Assembly: GCA_023413275.1 (NCBI GenBank)
Contig: JAEZPX010000109.1
Location: 1-36,781, forward strand
Length of the DNA: 36,781 nucleotides
DNA from: Bacillota bacterium
GTDB taxonomy: Bacteria; Bacillota; Clostridia; Lachnospirales; Anaerotignaceae
Direction: 5' to 3'
A program made the translations under genes and the position numbers. Shown in pieces: positions 24,618 through 33,771 of this stretch; positions within the stretch are counted from its first letter, which is position 1, and each line of letters begins with the position of its first letter. Below the pieces are notes generated by a model. The model ran no database searches and was not told where the DNA came from. It was given only the letters and a program-made list of their open reading frames with translations.

Positions 24618-25406
24618 ATGAAAAAAAGCTGGAAAAGTGGGTTATGTTATTTATTATTATTTGCCTTTTGTTTTATGGGCGGAAGAATGACTGCACAAAG
24701 GCAGGCAGTTAGGGTGGCAAATATGACGCCAAGTGGGAAGCTTGCCATTGTGATTGATGATTTTGGATACAATGGAAATGGCACGGAAAAGATGCTTGCC
24801 TTGCCCATTCCCTTCACGGCAGCAGTAATGCCTTTTTCGGAATATTCGGCAGAAAACGCTAAAGAAGCAATTGCCGCAGGTAAGGAAGTAATTATACATA
24901 TGCCCATGGAATCTACAATGGGAAAACGTGAATGGGTTGGAGATAAGGGCGTATTTTTGGACATGACTGACGAAGAAATTAAGGCAGTGGTGGAAGAGGC
25001 CTATGCTATTTTACCAGAAGCAACTGGTATGAATAACCATATGGGTTCTGCAATTACAGAAAATGCAAGATGCTTGGGAGATGTTTTGGATGTTGTTAAG
25101 GAGAAAAACGGTTTTTTTATTGATAGTGTAACCACCTGCAATAGTGTTGCAAAAGATCTGGCAGCAGAAAAAGGGGTTCCCTTCTTTAAAAGAAGTGTGT
25201 TTTTAGATGGTACCAATGATGTAGAAACGGTAAAGAAAAACCTACGTAAGGCTGCGGATATCGCCTTGAAAGAGGGAAAAGCCTTGGCAATCGGCCATGT
25301 CGGTCCTGAGGGTGGGGATGTAACTGAACGAGCCATTGAAGAGTTAATTCCTGAATTGGAAAAAGAGGGGATTACCTTTGTTACAGCAGGAGATTTGGTG
25401 GAGTAA
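24618..25406 (+). CDS. Divergent polysaccharide deacetylase family protein (YibQ-like)
   Basis: A 262-residue protein with an N-terminal signal anchor (about residues 9-24, LCYLLLFAFCFMGGRM) and a divergent polysaccharide deacetylase domain (YibQ/DUF610 group). Visible: LAIVIDDFGYNG (about 43-54), holding the paired Asp of the NodB-like metal site; VIIHMPMES (His of the metal site); MNNHMGSA (second His motif); FFIDSVTTCNSVA; and a late AIGHVGPEG. The protein is thus probably extracytoplasmic and metal-bound, acting on a cell-surface polymer. In Gram-negatives relatives lie with EnvC. Here no such partner adjoins it. The start has GAGG about seven bases ahead. Confidence 0.88.
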   Translation: MKKSWKSGLCYLLLFAFCFMGGRMTAQRQAVRVANMTPSGKLAIVIDDFGYNGNGTEKMLALPIPFTAAVMPFSEYSAENAKEAIAAGKEVIIHMPMESTMGKREWVGDKGVFLDMTDEEIKAVVEEAYAILPEATGMNNHMGSAITENARCLGDVLDVVKEKNGFFIDSVTTCNSVAKDLAAEKGVPFFKRSVFLDGTNDVETVKKNLRKAADIALKEGKALAIGHVGPEGGDVTERAIEELIPELEKEGITFVTAGDLVE

Positions 25407-25620
25407 TATTTTAAAAATGCCCAGTGCTCTTTTTGAATTTATTTGGATTGAATAGAAACAATCAAAACCGAGGCGTAAATGTATATTTGGCAATTTTAAG
25501 GGGTTTTTGCGAGGGGTTTTGCCTTTTTCTTTTTGCCGTAGATATGTTATAATGAAACAGCGAAAGGGCATGATAAGACTGGTTTTTTAGAGAAGGATAT
25601 ACATATTTTTAGGAGGAAAA

Positions 25621-26184
25621 ATGTCACACTGGAACTCAAGGGGACTCAGGGGGAGTTCATTAGAAGAAAACATTAATTTTACCAACGAAAAGTATCGGCA
25701 AAGAGGGCTGGCACTTTTTCAAAAGGTGCCGACGCCCATTACGCCGGTAAAAATCAATCAAGAAAATAAAACCATTACCTTAGCTTATTTTGAAAAGCAA
25801 AGTACGGTTGATTATATTGGGGTTGCCCAAGGGGTACCTGTTTGTTTTGATGCAAAGGAAACGTCTCATAAGCATTTGCCATTGCAGAATATACATCAGC
25901 ACCAGATAGAATTTATGGCGGATTTTCGTGCCCAGCGGGGATTGGCTTTTCTTCTGGTGCATTTTACTGTGTTAGAGGCATACTTTTTACTGCCATTTGA
26001 AATTTTGAAAAAGTTTTGGGAGGAGGCAGAAAAAGGTGGACGAAAATCCATTCCTGTTGAGGCATTTGCAGAAAAATACCGCATTCAGAAAACAGGCAAT
26101 GGTTTATTGCATTATTTGGAAGCAGTAAGTCTATACTTAGAAGAAACAGAGGAAAAAGAGAGAAAGGAAGGTGGCTTATGCTAA
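25621..26184 (+). CDS. recU: RecU-type Holliday junction resolvase
   Basis: A 187-residue homologue of RecU, the Firmicute enzyme that resolves four-way DNA junctions in recombination. Visible: the N-terminal GLRGSSLEENINFTNEKYRQ (family motif G-x-x-L-E-E-x-I-N-x-T-N), the KVPTPITPVKI strand, STVDYIGV with the catalytic Asp (usual text STTDYNGV), and FDAKETSHKHLPL, where the usual family text is FEAKET: the glutamate is replaced by aspartate. This is followed by the conserved HQHQIEFM. Length is slightly short (usually about 200). AGGAGG lies directly upstream. Its end overlaps the start of tldD by seven bases. A TATAAT -10 box is seen at 25548-25553, without a good -35. Confidence 0.9.
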   Translation: MSHWNSRGLRGSSLEENINFTNEKYRQRGLALFQKVPTPITPVKINQENKTITLAYFEKQSTVDYIGVAQGVPVCFDAKETSHKHLPLQNIHQHQIEFMADFRAQRGLAFLLVHFTVLEAYFLLPFEILKKFWEEAEKGGRKSIPVEAFAEKYRIQKTGNGLLHYLEAVSLYLEETEEKERKEGGLC

Positions 26185-27560
26185 ATAAAAATGTGGTGGA
26201 AAATACGCTGTCGGCGGCATTGGGTTCAGGGGCCGATTTTGCAGAAATATATATGGAGCATACCAAACGAAATTCCATAAGCGTGGTAAACGGTAAAGTG
26301 GAGTCTGTGCAAAGCGGTCTGGATTATGGCGCGGGAATACGGTTGTTTTTTCAAAATAAAGCAATTTACGGGTTTACGAATGATACCTCGGAAAAAAATT
26401 TGATTCGCATTGCCCGAGAAGCGGCTGCTGCGGCAAGGGGAGATCGGGTTTACCCATTACAGGGGTGGCAAAGAATGGATTTGGCTTGCAGAAATCCCAT
26501 TCAGATTATGCCTGATGCTGTGGAGAAAAATAGGAAGGCAGAGAAACTTTTTTTAGCGGCGGAAGCGGCAAAAAACTATAGCCCTTTGGTTCATCAAACA
26601 AGGACAGGCTGTCTGGATATTGTAAAGGATGTTTTTATTACAAATACTGACGGGCTTTGGTCGGAAGAACAGCGGGTGAGAAGTCGGTTTACTGTTGAAG
26701 CCATTGCATCCTCAGCAACAGAAAAACAAAGCGGACATTTGGGGCCCGGCGGCTCTGTAGGGTTTGAACTTTATGATTTGATTGACGTGGAAGAGAAGGC
26801 AAGAGAGGCAGCCAGAATTGCCGTAACCATGCTAGGGGCAAAGCCTTGCCCGGCAGGAAGAATGCCCGTGGTAATTGATAACGGTTTTGGTGGCGTTATC
26901 TTTCATGAGGCCTGTGGACATAGCTTGGAGGCAACGGCGGTGGCAAGAAATGCTTCTGTTTTTGCCGGTAAGATGGGACAGCAAATTGCGTCCTCTGTTG
27001 TGACTGCTATTGATGACGGTACCATTCCCAACGGCTGGGGATCAGCCGCCATGGATGACGAGGGGACGCCTACGCAACGAAATATATTGATTGAAAATGG
27101 AATTTTACGTTCCTATTTGGTGGATAAATTAAATGGCAGACGCATGGGTGCCAAGTCCACAGGTTCTTCAAGGCGAGAAAGCTATCGCTATGCACCAACA
27201 AGCCGCATGACCAATACGTTTATTGACAATGGCAAAAGCACAACCGCTGAAATCATCGCCAATACGGAATATGGTCTTTATGCAAAGCAAATGGGTGGCG
27301 GCAGTGTGGACCCAGCCACCGGCGCTTTTAATTTTGCCGTTTTGGAGGGCTACCTGATTCGTGACGGTAAAATTGCCGAGCCTGTAAGGGGAGCAACCTT
27401 AATCGGCAAGGGTATGGAGGTTTTGATGAAAATTGACATGGTAGGGAATAATCTTGCCCGTGCCCAAGGGATGTGCGGCAGTATCAGCGGTTCCATCCCC
27501 ACGGATGTAGGACAGCCTATGATTCGGGTAAAAGAGATGACCGTTGGCGGAAGGGGGTAA
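26178..27560 (+). CDS. tldD: TldD family metalloprotease
   Basis: A 460-residue zinc protease subunit of the TldD/PmbA (U62) family. The zinc-binding motif HEACGHSLEA (H-E-x3-H) is clear at about residues 236-245, and the C-terminal GSISGSIPTDVGQPMIRVKE matches the family end. The N-terminal domain begins with GADFAEIYMEHT. In Escherichia coli TldD and TldE form a heterodimer that degrades unfolded peptides, processes microcin B17 and inactivates CcdA. The partner subunit is encoded immediately downstream, two bases after the stop. The start overlaps recU by seven bases, and AAGGAAGGTGG precedes it, so translation is coupled to recU. Confidence 0.94.
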   Translation: MLNKNVVENTLSAALGSGADFAEIYMEHTKRNSISVVNGKVESVQSGLDYGAGIRLFFQNKAIYGFTNDTSEKNLIRIAREAAAAARGDRVYPLQGWQRMDLACRNPIQIMPDAVEKNRKAEKLFLAAEAAKNYSPLVHQTRTGCLDIVKDVFITNTDGLWSEEQRVRSRFTVEAIASSATEKQSGHLGPGGSVGFELYDLIDVEEKAREAARIAVTMLGAKPCPAGRMPVVIDNGFGGVIFHEACGHSLEATAVARNASVFAGKMGQQIASSVVTAIDDGTIPNGWGSAAMDDEGTPTQRNILIENGILRSYLVDKLNGRRMGAKSTGSSRRESYRYAPTSRMTNTFIDNGKSTTAEIIANTEYGLYAKQMGGGSVDPATGAFNFAVLEGYLIRDGKIAEPVRGATLIGKGMEVLMKIDMVGNNLARAQGMCGSISGSIPTDVGQPMIRVKEMTVGGRG

Positions 27561-27562
27561 GG

Positions 27563-28906
27563 ATGTTGGATAGACAGGCTTTGCAAAAACGTATGATAGA
27601 AGAAGCTCTCAAATGTGGCTTTACCGACTGTGAGGTATTTTATTTAGGCGGAGAAAGCTTTGAAGTGCTATTGATGGAAGGAGAAGTCTCAAACTACGAG
27701 AACAGTAGTGAAGCAGGAATCGCCTTTCGTGGAACCTACCGTGGACGTACAGGCTATGCTTTTTCGGAACGCTTAGAGGAAGACTGTATTCCTTTTTTGA
27801 TAGACTCAGCCAGAGAAAACGCTATGCTTATGAGTGAAGATGAGCACGAGGATTTATTTGCAGGAGAGGCTTATCCTGAATTTAGCGGATACTACCCGGA
27901 GTTGGAACGGGTTTGCGTGGAAAAACGGATACAGCTTGCAAAACGCATGGAGGAAGCGGCGTTAAACGGTGCGGAATCTATTGCTTCCCTTGATTATTGT
28001 GTATTGGGTATTGGAAAAAGAGAAGTTTCTATTGTTAACAGCCTTGGATTGGATATTTCCTATACAAAAAACTTTGCCTCCAGCTACGTCAGTGCCATTG
28101 CAAGGGCGAAAGATGAAACCAAGAAAGGCTCTGCCTTTTGGAAGGGCACCGATTGGGCGGAGTTTAACCCTGAGGAAACAGGCAGAAAGGCGGCAAAGCG
28201 GGGGGCTGAGCTTTTAGGAGCCAGCTCCGTTAACAGCGGCACCTATCGAGTGGTTTTGGATGGAAAGGCAATGACCTCTCTTCTTTCCTCTTTTAGCGGT
28301 ATTTTCTTCGGAGAAAATGTACAAAAGGGTTTTTCCTTACTTAAGGATAGAGTGGGTGAGGGGATTGCATCTTCTTGTGTTACCTTGCGGGATGATGCTT
28401 TGTTAGAGGGAGGCTATGCCTCTGTACCTTTTGATAGTGAAGGCGTTGCAGGAAAAAATAAGGCTGTGATAGAAAAAGGATACTTGAAGACTTTGCTTTA
28501 TAATCGTAAGTCGGCAAAAAAAGATGGTGTTGCTTCCACCGGTAACGGCTTTAAGGCGGGTTTGACCGCCCCTGTGAAAACGGCGTGCACCAATTTTTAT
28601 ATCCAAAAGGGAGAAAAGACGCTGGAGCAGCTTTTCTTGCAAATGGAGAATGGCCTTTTTATCACTGATTTTATGGGACTTCATGCGGGAACCAATGGGG
28701 TTTCCGGGGATTTTTCTCTTTCGGCAGAAGGGTTTCTGATTGAAATGGGAAAAATCATAAGACCCGTGGAGCAGATTACTGTTGCAGGGAATTTTTATAC
28801 CCTTTTAAAAGATATTCTGGCAGTGGGAGAGGACTTATATTTTTCAGCAGGTGGGAAGGGTTCCCCTTCGGTTTTGATTGAAGGAATGTCAGTTGCAGGT
28901 AAATAA
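27563..28906 (+). CDS. TldE/PmbA family protein
   Basis: A 447-residue partner subunit in the TldE/PmbA branch. It lacks H-E-x3-H at the corresponding site (MTSLLSSFSGIFFGENVQ), as expected for the non-catalytic subunit. Family features: an N-terminal GFTDCEVFYLGGESFEVLLM strand, NYENSSEAGIAFR, and a C-terminal LYFSAGGKGSPSVLIEGMSV. The ATG at 27563 is two bases after the tldD stop, with GGAAGGGGG upstream; a longer in-frame start inside tldD is rejected. The pair would form a TldD/TldE heterodimer whose substrate here is unknown. No RiPP or toxin gene is seen nearby. Confidence 0.93.
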   Translation: MLDRQALQKRMIEEALKCGFTDCEVFYLGGESFEVLLMEGEVSNYENSSEAGIAFRGTYRGRTGYAFSERLEEDCIPFLIDSARENAMLMSEDEHEDLFAGEAYPEFSGYYPELERVCVEKRIQLAKRMEEAALNGAESIASLDYCVLGIGKREVSIVNSLGLDISYTKNFASSYVSAIARAKDETKKGSAFWKGTDWAEFNPEETGRKAAKRGAELLGASSVNSGTYRVVLDGKAMTSLLSSFSGIFFGENVQKGFSLLKDRVGEGIASSCVTLRDDALLEGGYASVPFDSEGVAGKNKAVIEKGYLKTLLYNRKSAKKDGVASTGNGFKAGLTAPVKTACTNFYIQKGEKTLEQLFLQMENGLFITDFMGLHAGTNGVSGDFSLSAEGFLIEMGKIIRPVEQITVAGNFYTLLKDILAVGEDLYFSAGGKGSPSVLIEGMSVAGK

Positions 28907-28971
28907 ATATGCTTTAAAGAGAAGCGTGAAAGACAGATTGGGTTGAAATCTCTTGTTGTTGCAAGTTACAT

Positions 28972-29000
28972 TTGAATTTTCGTTATCTGTATGCTACTAT
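28972..29000 (+). promoter_or_regulatory. Promoter for the 49-residue membrane microprotein
   Basis: TTGAAT (28972-28977), 17-base spacer, TACTAT (28995-29000), about 45 bases before the start codon. Confidence 0.5.
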
Positions 29001-29044
29001 GGTAAAATATGGATAATCTGTTTTCTATTTAAGGAGGAACAGCA

Positions 29045-29194
29045 ATGGAGGCGATGAATTCTTTTGCAACAATGGACTCTTTCTTTTCAGTATATATGGT
29101 TATTTTTACCGTTGTACGACTGGGGTTAGGCGTAACACTGGCGGTATTGGCAATAAAATGTATGTTGAAGTATTTGAAGGATGAACAAAAATAA
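29045..29194 (+). CDS. Small membrane protein of 49 residues
   Basis: A 49-residue protein with one transmembrane helix (about residues 16-40, including YMVIFTVVRLGLGVTLAVLA), a polar N-terminus starting MEAMNSFATMDSFF, and a basic tail ending KYLKDEQK, consistent with N-out, C-in topology. I do not recognise a family. It has AAGGAGG seven bases before the ATG, a plausible promoter about 45 bases upstream and a strong terminator just after, so it forms a complete single-gene transcription unit. It could be a regulator or partner of a membrane complex, but no target can be named. Confidence 0.72.
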   Translation: MEAMNSFATMDSFFSVYMVIFTVVRLGLGVTLAVLAIKCMLKYLKDEQK

Positions 29195-29209
29195 ATTATA
29201 GGGTTTCAA

Positions 29210-29253
29210 AAGGGCATCATCGTTTTATTTCGATGATGCCCTTAAATTTTTTT
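29210..29253. terminator. Bidirectional terminator
   Basis: Perfect 13-base arms (AAGGGCATCATCG / CGATGATGCCCTT) with an eight-base loop, followed by a T run on the plus strand. It separates the microprotein gene from the convergent ribonuclease gene. Confidence 0.9.
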
Positions 29254-29273
29254 GCGGAATTTAAGAGGTCAAG

Positions 29274-30899
29274 TTATTGCTCCAGCTTATCTGCAAATTC
29301 CTCAAGCTGCTTTAACAGCTGTTCCATATCTTTATTTGCGCCACCTTTATTTTGATTGATAATACGGGTTAGGCGTTGGTTTGCCAAGTCAAGCCGATCT
29401 GCCAAATACATTGCACGCTTTCCACCAGAGGATACACCTTTTTGCTGAGGATATTCCTTTGGTTTCACAGGAATTTTAACACCCTCAGCCAATAGAATAT
29501 CCGTTGCCAAGTCGTAACAGGCGCCGCTATAGGGCGCAACGGACTGGAGTTGATAGTCTTCTTTTAAACAACGGGCAAATTCATCCGCAACAAGGTCATC
29601 TCCATGAACAACAAATACTCTTTCGGGTTTAGGTTCAAAATGGTTAATCCAGTTGAGCAGACCCTTTTTGTCAGCATGACCGCTGACACCGGCAAGCTGC
29701 TCAATGTGGGCATTTACAGTAATGGTTTCGCCGAACAGGCGAACCTCCGTTGCACCTTCCACAATGATTCTGCCCAGGGTTCCCATGGCTTGATAGCCTA
29801 CGAACAGGATGGTGCTTTCTTTTCGCCATAAGTTATGCTTTAAATGATGACGAATGCGCCCAGCCTCACACATACCCGAAGCAGAAATGATTACCTTGGG
29901 GGCTTTATCGAAGTTAATTGCCTGAGAATCCTCAGGGGTTACTGCAGTAACCAGTCCGTTAAATTCCAGAGGATTGATTCCGCTTTTCACCAGCTCCATG
30001 GCCTTGGTATCATAACAGTCCATTCTGTTTTCTGTGAAAATTTTTGTTGCTTCTATGGCAAGGGGGCTGTCTACATAGACACTAAAATTCTCATGGTTTT
30101 TAATCAAACCCCTCTCTTTAATTTCTCGAATAAAATACAGCATTTCTTGGGTTCGACCAACGGCAAAGGCAGGAATCACTAAATTTCCACCACGGTCAAA
30201 GGCTTCTTGAATATGCCTTGCCAATTCCAAAACATAGTCAGGTGGAGGATTATGCAGTCGATCTCCATAGGTGCTTTCCATAATGACATAGTCAGCTTCT
30301 GTGGTATAGCGAGGGTCATGAATAATGGGTTGATTCAGATTGCCGATATCACCTGAGAAGACAATTTTTTTGGTGATTTCCCCTTCTGTAAGCCAAATTT
30401 CAATGCTAGAGGAACCCAAAAGGTGACCCACATCGGTAAAACGAATTTTAATTCCTTCGGTTACAGGAATATCTATTTCATAATCGCAGGCATGAAAGAG
30501 GGCGGAAACGGCAGAGGCTTCCTCGGTGGTGTAGAGGGGTTCAAAGGGGGTTGTTCCTGCCCTTTTTGCTTTTCGGTTTCGCCATTGGGCTTCAAATTCC
30601 TGTATATGTGCGCTATCTAAAAGCATAATACGGCAAAGATCTGTGGTTGCCTCTGTTGCATAAATTTCGCCACGAAATCCATTTTTGTAGAGAAGGGGCA
30701 AAAGCCCCGAATGGTCAATATGAGCATGGGAAAGAAAAACGTAATCAATTGCTGAGGCGGGCACGGGAATTTCTTGATTTTCATAAGTATCTCGTCCCTG
30801 CTCCATACCGCAATCCAAAAGAATGCTTTTGCCGCAGGCTTCGATATAATGGCAACTGCCAGTCACCTCATGGGCGGCGCCTAAAAACATTAATTTCAT
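29274..30899 (-). CDS. Beta-CASP metallo-beta-lactamase ribonuclease
   Basis: A 541-residue MBL-fold RNA-processing nuclease related to Thermus TTHA0252 and the CPSF73/Ysh1 group. Motifs in order: GAAHEVTGSCH at the N-terminus, SHAHIDHSGLLPLL (HxHxDH zinc motif, about residues 56-69), the GHLLGSSSIE histidine, VFSGDIGNL aspartate, the beta-CASP insert with VDSPLAIEATKIF, ISASGMCEAGRIRHHL (motif B), and SGHADKKGLL (motif C). A C-terminal helical tail of about 60 residues follows the domain. It likely cleaves RNA; it is distinct from RNase J, which has other flanking domains. AAGGAGG precedes the start at 30899. It is divergent from glgB. Confidence 0.93.
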   Translation of the reverse strand: MKLMFLGAAHEVTGSCHYIEACGKSILLDCGMEQGRDTYENQEIPVPASAIDYVFLSHAHIDHSGLLPLLYKNGFRGEIYATEATTDLCRIMLLDSAHIQEFEAQWRNRKAKRAGTTPFEPLYTTEEASAVSALFHACDYEIDIPVTEGIKIRFTDVGHLLGSSSIEIWLTEGEITKKIVFSGDIGNLNQPIIHDPRYTTEADYVIMESTYGDRLHNPPPDYVLELARHIQEAFDRGGNLVIPAFAVGRTQEMLYFIREIKERGLIKNHENFSVYVDSPLAIEATKIFTENRMDCYDTKAMELVKSGINPLEFNGLVTAVTPEDSQAINFDKAPKVIISASGMCEAGRIRHHLKHNLWRKESTILFVGYQAMGTLGRIIVEGATEVRLFGETITVNAHIEQLAGVSGHADKKGLLNWINHFEPKPERVFVVHGDDLVADEFARCLKEDYQLQSVAPYSGACYDLATDILLAEGVKIPVKPKEYPQQKGVSSGGKRAMYLADRLDLANQRLTRIINQNKGGANKDMEQLLKQLEEFADKLEQ

Positions 30900-31122
30900 G
30901 TGATTCCTCCTTAAGCGTACAATTTTTTGCAGTTCTTTTTTCTTTTTTAGTATATCCTCATTTATTCACAATGACAAGACAGTTCTTTTTTGTCAAATTT
31001 CGATTTGGGGTGTCGAAAACGCCTGCATTTTTATATGGCAACAAATGGACAAGTGGTATATAATAAAGTGGACTAATTGGGTGGATAAAATGACAGTGCA
31101 CAGAAAGAAGGGGGCTGATAGC

Positions 31123-33360
31123 ATGGAAATAACAGAATTATATGATATATTTCAAATCGTGAATGGCGAACATTACGACCCTCATAGAGTGCTGGGGATG
31201 CACGTAATTGAACTTGACGGGGAGACTGCCGTTGGCGTAAGAGCCTTTTTACCTGATGCACAAAAAATTACCGTTATTGATATGAAAAACAAGAAAAAAC
31301 AGTACCCAATGACCAAAATTCATGAGGATGGATTTTTCGAGGTGTTGCTTTGGGATCGTAAGGAATGGTTTCGGTATATGCTGGAGTATACCAATAACAG
31401 TGGCATTACTTGGCAAAGCTATGACCCCTATTCCTTTTTGCCTACCATTTCTGAATATGACAGGTATTTATTTGGAGCGGGAAATCATTATGAAATTTAT
31501 GATAAAATGGGGGGGCGGCTGATTACCCACGGAGGGACAAGGGGTGCCGCTTTTACTGTTTGGGCGCCCAGTGCAAAAAGTGTGAGTGTTATTGGCAATT
31601 TTAATCAATGGGATAATCGTCGCCACCCTATGCGTCGTTTGGGGGTATCGGGGGTTTGGGAGCTTTTTATCCCGGGCTTGATGGAAAATGACCAATATAA
31701 ATTTCATGTCATTCAATGCGATGGAATCCCTGTGAATAAGGCTGACCCCTATGGCAGATACGCCCAGGTTCGCCCTGAAACAGCATCTATACTTTATAGC
31801 CCCAAAAAATATAAATGGCATGACAAACGATGGCTGACGGCCAGAAGCAAAAAGAACCTTTATGCCATTCCTATGAATGTGTATGAAGTACATTTGGGCT
31901 CATGGATGAGGGTGCCGGAAGAAGGCGACCGTTTTCTTAGCTATACAGAGCTTGCAGATAAGCTAATCAGCTATGTGAAAGACATGGGTTACACCCATAT
32001 TGAGCTTTTACCTGTGCAGGAGCATCCCTTTGACGGAAGCTGGGGGTATCAGGTTACAGGATATTTTGCACCCACCAGCCGCTTTGGAACCCCTGATGAA
32101 TTTAAGTATTTTGTGGATGCTTGCCATAGCAACGGAATAGGGGTGCTGTTAGACTGGGTACCAGCCCATTTCCCCAAGGATTCCTTTGGGTTGGGACGTT
32201 TTGACGGAACGGCACTGTATGAACACGCAGACCCCCGTCGAGGAGAGCATAGGCAATGGGGAACATATATGTTCAACTATGGCAGAAAAGAGGTCAGTAA
32301 CTTTCTAATCAGCAATGCCTTGTTTTGGCTGAAAGAATATCATATTGATGGGCTAAGGGTGGATGCTGTGGCTTCTATGCTTTATCTTGATTTTGGCAAG
32401 GAGGCGGGAGAATGGACGCCAAATCAATATGGGGGCACTGAAAATTTGGAGGCCATTGAATTTATTAAGCACATGAATTCCATCATTAAGGAGAAAGTGC
32501 CCAGCGCACTTATGATTGCAGAGGAGTCTACTTCATGGCCCGGCGTTACTAAGGATCCTAGAGAGGGCGGTTTGGGCTTTACTCTAAAGTGGAATATGGG
32601 ATGGATGAATGATTTTCTGTTTTATATTAAAAATGACCCATTATTTCGTAAAAATCATCATAATCGACTGACTTTTGGTATGGCTTACCATTATTCTGAA
32701 AACTTTATGCTGGTGCTTTCCCATGATGAGGTTGTGCACGAGAAAAGCTCCATGGTAGGGAAAATGCCAGGGGATGATTGGCAGAGGTTTGCTAATCTTC
32801 GTCTTGCCTATGGCTTTATGTACGCCCACCCCGGGAAGAAACTGCTGTTTATGGGCGGGGAATTCGGTCAGTATCATGAATGGTGCGAAGCAAAAAGCTT
32901 GGATTGGCATTTATTGCAATATGCAGACCATCAGCATATGCAGACCTATGTTCGTGAGCTGAATCAGTTGTATCTAGAAAATGAAGTCTTTTGGAAAGAG
33001 GATTTTGACCCCCATGGGTTTAAATGGATTGATTGCGATGACAAAGATTCTTCCATTGTATCTTTCATACGTCGCAGTGAAGATAAAGAGGTTTATTGCA
33101 TTTGCAATTTCACCCCTAATTTCCATAGCCAGTTCCGTTTGGGTGTACCCAATCAATGCAAAGTTCAAGAGATTTTCAACAGCGACAAGCTTGTGTATGG
33201 GGGCAGTGGTGTGGTGAATAATGGAGAAATTCTGTCTGAGGATGTTCCTTGGAATCATTATAGCCAGAGTGTCTCGATTCAGGTACCTCCTTTGGGAATT
33301 GTTATTTTAGCACCTTTGGAGGCAGAAAAGGAAAAAACAGCAAATAAAGTAAAAAAATAG
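31123..33360 (+). CDS. glgB: 1,4-alpha-glucan branching enzyme
   Basis: A 745-residue GH13 subfamily 9 enzyme that makes alpha-1,6 branches in glycogen. Domains: an N-terminal carbohydrate-binding fold (about 1-105), a CBM48 domain (about 118-215, FTVWAPSAKSVSVIGNFNQW), the catalytic TIM barrel (about 255-610), and a C-terminal beta domain. Catalytic residues are seen: nucleophile Asp in DGLRVDAVASMLY, acid Glu in LMIAEESTSWPG, and LSHDEVVHEKSSM. The start at 31123 is chosen because GAAGGGGG lies nine bases upstream; the reading can be extended to 31045 but without a ribosome binding site. No glgC, glgA, glgP or debranching gene is in the window. A -10-like TATAAT sits at 31059-31064 without a clear -35. 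Confidence 0.96.
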   Translation: MEITELYDIFQIVNGEHYDPHRVLGMHVIELDGETAVGVRAFLPDAQKITVIDMKNKKKQYPMTKIHEDGFFEVLLWDRKEWFRYMLEYTNNSGITWQSYDPYSFLPTISEYDRYLFGAGNHYEIYDKMGGRLITHGGTRGAAFTVWAPSAKSVSVIGNFNQWDNRRHPMRRLGVSGVWELFIPGLMENDQYKFHVIQCDGIPVNKADPYGRYAQVRPETASILYSPKKYKWHDKRWLTARSKKNLYAIPMNVYEVHLGSWMRVPEEGDRFLSYTELADKLISYVKDMGYTHIELLPVQEHPFDGSWGYQVTGYFAPTSRFGTPDEFKYFVDACHSNGIGVLLDWVPAHFPKDSFGLGRFDGTALYEHADPRRGEHRQWGTYMFNYGRKEVSNFLISNALFWLKEYHIDGLRVDAVASMLYLDFGKEAGEWTPNQYGGTENLEAIEFIKHMNSIIKEKVPSALMIAEESTSWPGVTKDPREGGLGFTLKWNMGWMNDFLFYIKNDPLFRKNHHNRLTFGMAYHYSENFMLVLSHDEVVHEKSSMVGKMPGDDWQRFANLRLAYGFMYAHPGKKLLFMGGEFGQYHEWCEAKSLDWHLLQYADHQHMQTYVRELNQLYLENEVFWKEDFDPHGFKWIDCDDKDSSIVSFIRRSEDKEVYCICNFTPNFHSQFRLGVPNQCKVQEIFNSDKLVYGGSGVVNNGEILSEDVPWNHYSQSVSIQVPPLGIVILAPLEAEKEKTANKVKK

Positions 33361-33453
33361 CTTCGGATATCAATATATAGTAGGTTTCCCTAAAACCGTT
33401 GCGAAAGATATAGAGGGCTTGTATATTTTCTTAGAAAAATAAAGGTCTTTATA

Positions 33454-33482
33454 TTGACGGGTGTTGCTTTTTTGTGTATAAT
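33454..33482 (+). promoter_or_regulatory. Sigma-A promoter for rpsU-yqeY
   Basis: TTGACG (33454-33459), 17-base spacer, TATAAT (33477-33482). Confidence 0.8.
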
Positions 33483-33567
33483 TCTAAAATGTATGGTAGA
33501 AAGGCGAATCTGGCGCCCTTTTATCATAGGCAACAACCGAATCTCGCATCTGGAGGGAGGGAAATTC

Positions 33568-33744
33568 ATGTCGGAGGTAAAAGTTAAAGAAAATGAATCC
33601 TTAGACAGCGCACTGCGTCGTTTTAAGAGAACGTGTGCCAGAGATGGCATCATGGGCGAAGTTCGCAAAAGAGAGCATTATGACAAGCCCAGCGTTAAGC
33701 GCAAAAAGAAATCCGAAGCCGCAAGAAAACGTAAATTCAAATAA
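33568..33744 (+). CDS. rpsU: 30S ribosomal protein S21
   Basis: A 58-residue small-subunit ribosomal protein. It begins MSEVKVKENESLDSALRRFK, as expected for S21, and ends in the basic tail KRKKKSEAARKRKFK. S21 sits near the anti-Shine-Dalgarno end of 16S rRNA and aids initiation. GGAGGGAGGG precedes the start at 33568; the reading further upstream is not coding. It shares a promoter with the yqeY-like gene 27 bases downstream, the usual Firmicute pairing. Confidence 0.97.
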   Translation: MSEVKVKENESLDSALRRFKRTCARDGIMGEVRKREHYDKPSVKRKKKSEAARKRKFK

Positions 33745-33771
33745 TTCTATACGGCGAAGAGGGATGATGAT

